A stretch of 64,000 bases of DNA from Fragum whitleyi (Eukaryota; Mollusca; Bivalvia; Cardiida; Cardiidae), in contig OX411555.1 of assembly GCA_948146395.1 (NCBI GenBank), forward strand, positions 41,009,225 to 41,073,224, written 5' to 3'. The notes under the pieces were generated by a model. It saw only the letters and a list, made by a program, of their open reading frames with translations. It was not told where the DNA came from and made no database searches. Position numbers and translations under genes: made by a program. How positions within the stretch are numbered: the stretch's first letter is position 1; each line of letters opens with the position of its first letter. Shown here one piece after another: positions 56,717 to 64,000 of this stretch.

Positions 56717-56978
56717 TAATATGGCCAGCCAAGAAAGAACCATCTGGGTAGTGTGCAAAGTGTGTACAGTAGTCAGTCTGCACAGATTTGGCAGGCTGAC
56801 AAGGGAAGAAACCTTGCATTCTCTGCTTATTCTTTGAATCTACAATGATTATTCTATGTTCCTGTATAAGGAATTTTTGAAATGCAACATCAAGTTGACC
56901 TCCATTGTATCCAATCTCTTTTTAGTTATTGATTTCATATAGTTATAAGGTGGTTCCATTTCATGTGATGGGTCACAT
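56717..56978. mobile_element. MITE (tgtgacccatcatgcg family), copy 4, near TACC exon 10
   Basis: The right end (tttcatgtgatgggtcacat) is intact and lies 26 nt before exon 10. The left end is eroded (atatggccagccaag). Confidence 0.7.
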
Positions 56979-57004
56979 ACATAAAATGTTCAATTCCATT
57001 TTAG

Positions 57005-57072
57005 CTGAAAAAGAGCGTTCAACATCAGAAAGCAGGATGACGTTTGATGATGTTGTTAAAGAAAGAGACCAG
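57005..57072 (+). CDS. TACC: TACC exon 10
   Basis: 68-nt exon between attccattttag and CAG/gtaatg, phase 1 in and phase 0 out. It encodes AEKERSTSESRMTFDDVVKE then RDQ, continuing the coiled coil. In vertebrate TACCs the equivalent stretch is a Thr/Ser-rich segment followed by a charged KE-Q end, in the same order. A MITE of the tgtgacccatcatg family ends 26 nt before the exon. Confidence 0.9.
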
Positions 57073-57107
57073 GTAATGTGAATTAGCACAGCATATAGCA
57101 AGACTTC

Positions 57108-57435
57108 TTAACCCATATCATGTTGAATAAAAAAACTTAGGCAAGGTTGATGTAAATTCAAGGCACTGAAATTGCTGTATGCTTTAACTGTGGTTTGATA
57201 TATCAATGGGTTGGTGTAATACAATTGTAAGTGCTATCCTATTTATTGATAATTACAATAGTTTGGCCCTGACCCCTTGAATTGTTTTGAAAATATATTT
57301 TTCAAACTTCTCTGGTATGGAAAGGAAAATCAGGTGTTATGGACTAAGATCAGTCTGCACATATGTGCAGTCTGATCTTAGTCTATACCTCCTGCCCAAG
57401 CAGAAATATTACAGCTTTCACTATGCCAAACTTTA
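57108..57435. mobile_element. MITE of the ttgtcatgctgaa family with a hairpin inside
   Basis: Starts ttaacccatatcatgttgaa and carries gatcagtctgcacatatgtgcagtctgatc (split here as gatcagtctgcaca and tgtgcagtctgatc). 57210-57280 is a subfamily C short hairpin (taagtgctatcctat, cctgacccctt) nested inside it. Confidence 0.65.
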
Positions 57436-57710
57436 AAGTTGAAGAAGTGAAAGAAAATACAGGACTATTTCTTAACTTTTATCCTTATATTTTGTTTCAA
57501 ATAAATTGCCAAAATTTGTGTATTTCAACCAGTCTCGCTCAATTATCCCCCTATAAATCAAACAGTGTAGGCTAAGATGAAGCTGAATGTCTGTACAGGC
57601 TTATCTTTGTCTTTTACTGTCCACCAAAGATTTGTGTACAACAAGAAATACCATGACGGTATGAGATGCGATAAATTAAAAAAAAACAACATATTTTTTG
57701 CAACATCATT

Positions 57711-57840
57711 ATATGAGCCTGTGTGTGAGATTTCCAAAAATTTCAAATATGTGCAAAGCAAAGACTCTGGCTAGCCTGTGCATCCGCACTGTCTGGCCAC
57801 ATTTCAAATTTTTGGAAATATCACGCACAGGCTCATATAT
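57711..57840. mobile_element. Palindromic MITE (gcgcaggctcatat family), copy 2, abutting TACC exon 11
   Basis: atatgagcctgtgtgtgaga at the left and cacgcacaggctcatatat at the right, with gagatttccaaaaatttcaa / ttgaaa-type inner arms. Only 19 nt (gtatcatgaaatatttcag) lie between it and exon 11. Confidence 0.85.
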
Positions 57841-57859
57841 GTATCATGAAATATTTCAG

Positions 57860-57952
57860 GCTTTGGAAGATTTACAGTCAGTAGAAACAGCCTTCTCTGA
57901 TTTACACCAGAGATATGAGAGAACTAAAGGGGTTGTAGAAGGGCTTAAAAAG
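57860..57952 (+). CDS. TACC: TACC exon 11 (last exon seen)
   Basis: 93-nt symmetric exon between gaaatatttcag and AAG/gtacag. It encodes ALEDLQSVETAFSDLHQRYE followed by RTKGVVEGLKK. This is the most diagnostic part of the TACC domain: vertebrate proteins have A-DL-SVE--SDL--RYE---GV-EG-KK at the same place. The family normally continues with a further long coiled-coil stretch starting NEE, which I could not find downstream, so at least one more exon should lie beyond 64000. A palindromic MITE ends only 19 nt before this exon. Confidence 0.92.
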
Positions 57953-58510
57953 GTACAGAGAATATTCTTTTATACGTATACTTTTATACATCATTATCAT
58001 ATCAGGGCCCGAGGTTATAAACAATTTGAGAACGTCTCTAATAGAGAATGATTCTTATTCTCTAATCGCTGAGAATCGGCTCATGGGAGAATTTTAACAA
58101 AAGGAAGATTATAAACGTCTTTAATCACGTTCTCAACAGAGTAAAATTTTTACGCGAATAAACCAGTCTATTCTCATAATTAATTTATTTTTATACTGAG
58201 CGTAAGCGGCATTTTCTGTTGCCACTATAAACAAAATGGCGGTACATCAGTCGCTTCAAGACATTTTTTTGTCGAACCAAAGCGGTTAAACCTATTTCTG
58301 GGATAAAAATGGTTTAATCTTGACCTAAACCTTGGACAGATTGCACAAAGAATCTTCTACTACGTCTATTGAATGACAGGCGGTCGAAAAGATGACAGTG
58401 CATTGGGTAGGTTTTCCAACACCGTTCGGTTATCATAAGTCGCGCACCCAGTTCATTCTACACCCGAATGGATTATGGCAGTTATGCAACAGGTTTTCTT
58501 TGGTGTCCTG
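57953..58510. other. Sequence after the last recognised exon
   Basis: Presumed intron. 58004-58140 has gagaacgtctctaatagaga / cgtctttaatcacgttctc, a loose inverted pair. The 117-codon frame at 57698-58051 includes exon 11 but also intron and MITE sequence on both sides. Confidence 0.4.
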
Positions 58511-59052
58511 TCAACTCGGCCTGTTAAAAACTCGGCCCGCGTAAAACTTGGCCTGTGTATAACTCGGCCCGTCAACTCAGCCTGTATATAACTTATATTG
58601 TGTTTAGCCTAGTAAACGGATATATCATCACACTTATCAGAGAGTTTATCAAAGTGTGCAATTTACCTAAAGGAGGTGCAAATTCACAATTGATAACTAA
58701 AATCTACGATCTCAATATTTAATACGCATATAACTTGTCATCTTCTTTTGTGCTTAGAAAAAAATAATTTGAAAAATAAATTTGAATAAAAGGTGAATTA
58801 TGTATTTAAATATATCTTTTTTATCTTATATTTACACAAATGCCAAATAATAGTAAAATAGGATTATTATTATTAAAAACCCTTTTAACGAGTGATTATT
58901 TATTAATTAATATTTATAAATTATCAAAAAAGCACATAGGGTATTCAAAATATTTACATTGCATCGTCATTCATAATACATAAACAGGCCGAGATGACGG
59001 GCCGAGTTGACGGGCCGAGTTAACGGGCCGAGTTATTCACAGGCCGAGTTGA
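58511..59052. mobile_element. MITE with repeated ctcggcccg motifs at both ends, about 542 bp
   Basis: Outer ends TCAACTCGGCCTGT and ACAGGCCGAGTTGA form an exact 14-bp inverted repeat, with ctg on both outer sides. Each end carries four to five units of the form aactcggcccgt about every 14-18 bp, in opposite orientation. The centre is AT-rich and non-coding. Confidence 0.8.
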
Positions 59053-60604
59053 CTGTGAACCTTTTCTTTCGGTATACCACGAATTGATTAATCTTTAAAG
59101 CACCGTTTCCATTTGTAAATGGAAAAGAATGGTAACAGAAGGGGATTCACTGGAGCCCCTAATTAACACCCCCACCCATCTCGATCCGCTAATTAGCGTA
59201 ACGACTAGGAGCTTGTTGGGAGCATAGGCACTTGGATGCGGGCTTTATTAAGATGTTACCAATATCACTCATCTTTAGTAAATAATACACAAGGTAGTGC
59301 AGCTGCCATGTTTAAGAGAACGGATGTTTTTACAAGCATCTTTGGCTACCGTCACGGTATGTGTTTACTCTTGAGAATCGAGTACCAAATTGCATGTGAA
59401 ACCATCTGTTCCCTTAGAAAATGGCGACTGCACTACCTTGTGGATATATCTGTATCTGTATGTGTACGTTGTAGAATCCTTAAAAGGCTTTTATACAACG
59501 GAAGTGTGTGTTGCCATATTACTGGCTCTCGTTTTTGAGGGCCGTCTTAAAGGCCGCTAACGAGCCTGCATGCCCTGTTGCATTTGGCAGGTGATTCCAC
59601 TGGATAGTGGTGTTTACAAAGAATGAGTGCTTGTATTGTGTTGTTTTTGCTGCAGGTATGACTAGACTTTTTGTGTTATTGAAAACATGTTTTTCTACTA
59701 TGTTTGTGCTGATGTGATCAGTGTATTTCTTTGTTCTAATATTTATTATAGTGATTCGTTTAAATTCTTATAAAATCCTGAATCCAAATGCCTATGGTTT
59801 GGAGTCAGATAGAGCAGTCAGTTGCCTTTTCTATATCCCAAGACTATCCTAGGATCATCTAAATATATCATTTGTCCTTTCTTTTGTGCAGTGGCAGATC
59901 TAGTCACTGTTTGTGGGGAGGGCGGTCTAATATCCTTATTTTTGTCTTTATGGATGCCGATATGAAGAAATTGATAAGAAATAGAAAATAAAACCATTCC
60001 TGGAGACATGTTTCCATGTTTGCGCACCAGTTCTTGCCAACTGACCATTTTCTCAGTATAGACGCAATTTTCATTTAAAGAAAATATTTACTGAATAGAA
60101 GATGTTGCTATTTTTTAAGATAGACAAATGAAACTTTAACAAATTATCAATATTGTGTTTTTCTATCAGAAAAACGTAAAATGACCCCTAGACACTTTTT
60201 TCAAACCTGTGGGGCGTTCTTTTGTACATTGGAGATACCGGTAGGTAAGGCATATTTTCTCCGTAGGGCATAGTTTAGTATGACCGGTTGTCTACATAAC
60301 TTGTAATTTGGAAAGGTTTTGGATAGTTGGCAAGAACTGGTTTTCAGTGAGAATGAGTCTCTAACCAGTAGTAAGATTGAGCCCCCTTTACAGAAATCTT
60401 GAAACTGGGGAGGTTTATAAATGACATTTGAAGAAAATTAGTTTGTAAATTGATCATGTCGTACATCCAGCCCATGATAATTGAGTTTTTAAGTAAACAG
60501 TCTGACAGCATTGTAAATGCAAAAAATATGTAAGAATATATTTCACAGGAAAGGATGTCTTATGGATTTTTGCTTTATAATAATAGAATAAAACTGTTGA
60601 AGCA
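59053..60604. other. Presumed intron, nothing recognised
   Basis: 59150-59560 is somewhat richer in CpG, with a 100-codon frame at 59236-59538 that has no recognised domain. The rest is AT-rich. Confidence 0.3.
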
Positions 60605-60990
60605 ATTACAGGGAAAAAGACTACCTATTTCAAGTTAGGGGCCCAGACAGCCAAAATCGAAAATTTAACATTTGGGGTACAGGGGTTTTCTCCAAAGATC
60701 TAGGGGCCTAGCCAAAAGTCTAGGAGCCATGGGCGACTGGGCCCCTGCTAGTCTTTTTCCCTGAATTAAGTCCACAAATATTATTGGATTTCCTTGACAG
60801 ACTCACAGGATGATTATTCAGTCATAAGGAAGGGTTCCTATTGAAAATGGGGGGCTAATCAGTCGGAAAAGAAGTGAAAAGGTAACTTAAAGAATGTCGC
60901 TCAGAATATTCTTCTCTATGTGATAATATAAAGTCCACAAATAATATCGGATTTCCTTGAAACTTTCAGAGGATGATAGAAGGGTCAGTA
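60605..60990. repeat. Dispersed repeats
   Basis: 60605-60765 is the second copy of the gggcccctgctagtc repeat (see 2756). 60770-60990 is related to 37500-37840 (ccacaaatattattggattt, ccacaaataatatcggattt). Confidence 0.7.
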
Positions 60991-61893
60991 AGAATAACAA
61001 AAGCTGAAATGAGCTAAAATGGTTAAATTGCTGAACAAAATTAATTAAGTTGCCTGCAGGTGACATCCAGTTAAATTGAATTTTTTTTGGTCAATTGATA
61101 TTTGATTTTAATCTTTTACAGCCCAAACTTGAAAGATGACAGAATGTGGATTGACATATAAATTGATAGCCAAGGGTATGGAGTCTAACCAAGGATTGTA
61201 GTTGTGACTGTGAGTATTTTTAAATAACACTACAAAGTGTAAGACCATATTGAACAAAGAGATGCAAAAAATAGGAACTATAAGTATTTGTTAATATGCC
61301 AAAAATAGGGTTACAAAATACATTTGTATGTCATTTTTTTTATAATTTCATTGTTTTTCAAAGAAACCCAAATAATAATTACTAAGATGTGTATTTCATG
61401 AAATGATAATTGCATAAATTTCCCCTTTTTGCATATGTAATGCTTTTAAAAAATCCGTTTTTTAGAGGTCAAGATGAGGTATATTTTTTCATTTATATAC
61501 AAAATGAAAATCAAAGATTGAGGAAATGTTAGTGAAGAAAAGAAATTAATTTCAATAAATCTTTACCTGAAAATTTTCAGTGCTTAAACATGCCTAGCCA
61601 TAAGGTTGCACCTGTTTTAAGTAGTTATTTGCAACTTCATTGAACCGTGATTTGTCACAATCTTTTGATCTGGTAAGGGTTAACTGAAAATGCTGCTTTT
61701 CTAATTGTCTTGTAAAAAGGAAAATTCCACTGGTTGAATCAAATTTATGTTTAGTAGTCTTAATTATTTCAGACTGACAAAAATAATTTGATTTATGAAA
61801 AATTACCTCTATTGATTATGGTGCTTTTTCATTCAAGGCTTAATTACATATTGATATTATTCTTAGCTTTACCCATCACATCACAATTTCACA
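60991..61893. other. Presumed intron, nothing recognised
   Basis: AT-rich. An acceptor-like cttttacag at 61110 opens onto an immediate stop in the TACC phase. Confidence 0.35.
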
Positions 61894-61897
61894 TTAA

Positions 61898-62447
61898 CCT
61901 GCTACATGCTTTTTTCTCCTTATTTTAGTATTTCATCTATTTAAAACATGACTGGAAGATGAAAAATGGCTTTTTAAAAGTAATTTCTATTTTCTACCTT
62001 TGTTTTCCATCCTATAGATCACTAATTTCAAATTAGTGTCCCTCATACTTTTTACTACAACCTTTTTTTTTTACAGATTCACAGACAGGTGCTGGCAGGA
62101 GAAAACAGTTCAACATGTACAATGATATAATTTACCAGATATTTATGCCCTATTAGAAAACAGATTAACAAGTCAACTTGAGGACATTTCCTGACAAGTG
62201 ATTGAAATATTTTTCACCATTCTGGTAGTCAATTCATGCACACAGTGTCTGATTCACCCTTCTTCTGCTGTTCACAGTATATTCCTTTTGTACACAAAGC
62301 TTAAGCAGATAAAGTAGACTTGAATCAGTCTGATCTAAGCCAAAACTGCCTGCTGTCTGCTCAGTAATTTTGGTTAAAACTTGAACCAGACTGTTTTAAT
62401 GTCCCTAGAAAGGGAATGCCGTTTGAATTAAAGTTCATTTCAGCAGG
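61898..62447. mobile_element. Possible TTAA-flanked element
   Basis: TTAA at 61894-61897 and 62448-62451 bracket short inverted ends CCTGCT...AGCAGG. The interior at 61940-62050 resembles the 199-bp piggyBac-like MITE (tttctaccttt...aaattagtgtccc). Weak because the ends are short. Confidence 0.35.
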
Positions 62448-62451
62448 TTAA

Positions 62452-64000
62452 GAGTTAAGATTAACTTTTACAGTTTAAGTTAAATTGACTAAATGTTTAC
62501 ATTCCTTTTTTCCAAAATAAATCAACTCTCCATCATATAGTGATCACCTTCAAAAAATGATTCAATGAGTGAAAGTGTATAGAGTTGTTGTCTACAGGTT
62601 GTTGCAAGACTGATTTTAGATCCTGAATTTTGACAAGGAGGATAATTTTTTTGCTGATTATAGTTTGATTTAACCAATCTGCTTTAATTAAGTTGAAACT
62701 TTTCACTTTTATGAGGTTGTTTGGTATACTGACCATTTTTAATTCTACAATAAGTATCCAACTGATATAAACTTCTGCTGCATAAAATTGTTTTAAATTG
62801 ATGACTTGGAATACAAAAGTTGTTACAGCCCATATGAATGGTGTTTTCTTGGATGAAGGGTTACATAGAATTCATATATCAGTTTGATTATGAAGAATAA
62901 TAATAGATTGAGATATGACTAAATAATGACAGTTAGCTAGCCCTTCATTCAGGATGAAAACCTTCACCAATCGTTTGAGCATGTGCGATACCAGTAACAT
63001 ACAAAGCAGGGTACCATTTTTGTTGAGCCCACTATTGTTTGCCGTGAGCAAGACATAGATTTTACGTTAAAAATCTGTGTGTGTGTTAGAATGTTCATCA
63101 GTCAGTCTGTCTGATTTTGTTCAGTCTGTCTGATTTTGTTCGGGCAATACTCTTGTCAATTAAAGATGGATTTCAAAATAACTTGACACAATTATTCACT
63201 ATCATGAGCTATTGTGCTATTTGAAAGAAATTTTCAGATAGCTCTGAGGTTAAGTTCACAGCACAAGGTCAAATGCAAAACATGCAAATCCACCTAATTA
63301 AATGTTAGCCAAAATTTTTGCATTCTGAACTCTGTGCTGATTTTGAAATATATCACATACAATAAAGTTCCCTTTAAAATTGTTTATGTTGAATCTGTGG
63401 CTTTGTCAGAGGAAAAACATGCCTCCCTTTGGCACTTGTTCTTGTTAGCACTAGCTCAAGGGAAAAAATTAATGCATTTTTTCACCTTTAGAAAGAAATA
63501 AAATTTTATGCTTTAAATCAATGATGATGAAAAAATGTTAGACTTGTCATTAATGTTAAAAGATTTTGATGGCAATTAGACTGGTGTTTGAAAAATAAAA
63601 GGTGTGTAATAGAAACAAAATTGTTTGTTATGAGTCAAGAATCAACTTACTACAGTATTTCAGTTTTATGGTATATTAGTTATATGAGGCTTGTTCATCA
63701 GACCATGACTTCCTGCCATTTTGCTTGTTCACCTAGATTTCATTAAGCAGTCATCTGCTTATCCTACCAAAGGTCACAATAATAATTGGCTGAAAAGATG
63801 CGGGACAAATGACAAGTCCTATGGCCGAAATCTGTGGGTAAAAAGTATCGAAACGTGCATGCTTTTTTACCGAAATATGCTGTGTTTGAACTTTACTAAT
63901 TCCTTAGGTCTGATAATTTATCACCTTGCCATGAAACAGAGATAACGGTTTAAACCTATCTTTTTGACGTCGATTGGGAAACAAGTTTTTACAACTTAGA
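62452..64000. other. Presumed intron or downstream sequence, nothing firm
   Basis: AT-rich. 63050-63470 may be a decayed hairpin-type element (gtcagtctgtctgattttgt, cctccctttggcac). The 74-codon frame at 63721-63945 has no recognised domain. No TACC C-terminal exon was found. Confidence 0.35.

Larger units (their letters stand above)
18048..57952 (+). other. TACC: TACC-family gene (5' and central part; 3' end outside window)
   Basis: Extent of the only protein-coding gene that can be assembled here. Eleven exons (18048-18141, 29229-29280, 29955-30147, 32290-32361, 37044-37061, 47690-47773, 49317-49340, 54616-54794, 55835-55878, 57005-57072, 57860-57952) give 921 nt in one continuous frame. 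TACC proteins are centrosome and spindle adaptors that bind XMAP215/ch-TOG microtubule polymerases through a C-terminal coiled coil and are recruited to poles by Aurora A and clathrin; that is family knowledge. What is seen is a charged coiled coil in the last four exons containing VVAEFDKTI and ALEDLQSVETAFSDLHQRYE, which match the conserved TACC-domain pattern (VAEYEKTI, ALADLNSVERSLSDLFRRYE in vertebrate members). The part after GLKK, usually about 100 further residues, is not found before 64000. Further exons in the long introns may have been missed. Confidence 0.85.

Noticed and set aside
57698..58051. 117-codon frame as an independent gene
   Set aside because: It is TACC exon 11 read through a MITE upstream and intron downstream.
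59236..59538. 100-codon frame on the plus strand
   Set aside because: No domain, no splice support, Cys-rich composition without a pattern. Probably chance in a slightly GC-richer stretch.
61119..61140. Acceptor-like cttttacag followed by PKLER
   Set aside because: A stop codon follows after five codons in the TACC phase and there is no family similarity.
62074..62130. Possible terminal coding exon after tttttttacag (IHRQVLAGENSSTCTMI then stop) in phase with TACC exon 11
   Set aside because: It has no similarity to the TACC C-terminus, would truncate the coiled coil, and lies within a probable TTAA-flanked element. The acceptor follows a simple T-run.

Overview
The window looks like invertebrate nuclear DNA, most likely from a bivalve mollusc. 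It is AT-rich, carries short coding exons with GT-AG introns of up to about 11 kb, and is packed with short non-autonomous mobile elements. These include tRNA-headed SINEs, palindromic MITEs, elements that begin with a hairpin followed by runs such as tgtccgtccgtc, and elements carrying arrays of about 150 bp. That mix is familiar from clam, mussel and oyster genomes. The species cannot be named from the sequence. There are no bacterial features, rRNA genes, CRISPR arrays or intact transposase genes.

One protein-coding gene can be assembled, on the + strand: a TACC (transforming acidic coiled-coil) family gene. Eleven exons between 18048 and 57952 join without a phase conflict into 921 coding bases (307 codons). 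The predicted protein has a short N-terminal exon, an acidic and serine-rich middle, two microexons (18 and 24 nt), and then the first part of the C-terminal TACC coiled coil. The last part of that coiled coil and the stop codon are not visible, so the gene very likely continues past 64000.

Layout: 1-18047 is an upstream mosaic of repeats. Its main feature is a foldback element (11321-16259) inserted into the tRNA-like head of a SINE and itself interrupted by two Helentron-like elements. 18048-18141 is the putative first coding exon. 18142-29228 is intron 1, with a tandem array near 19.1-19.9 kb and a CpG-richer stretch at 24.1-25.1 kb. 29229-32361 holds exons 2-4. 32362-47689 is a repeat-rich stretch with one candidate microexon and a hAT-like and a TTAA-flanked element. 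47690-57952 holds the remaining exons, embedded in MITEs. 57953-64000 is intron or downstream sequence with a MITE built of repeated ctcggccc motifs.

The most notable patterns are as follows. (1) Five of the ten internal splice acceptors have the end of a palindromic MITE 15-73 nt upstream, close enough in two or three cases that the MITE probably supplies the branch point. (2) A superfamily of 70-80 bp near-perfect hairpins shares its outer scaffold, but its stems differ between subfamilies while both arms stay complementary. (3) The foldback element carries the same 73-residue open frame, pointing outward, in both arms.

Exon calls rest on splice signals, phase continuity and recognition of the TACC family by eye. 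Mobile-element classes are inferred from termini and target-site duplications, not from database searches.
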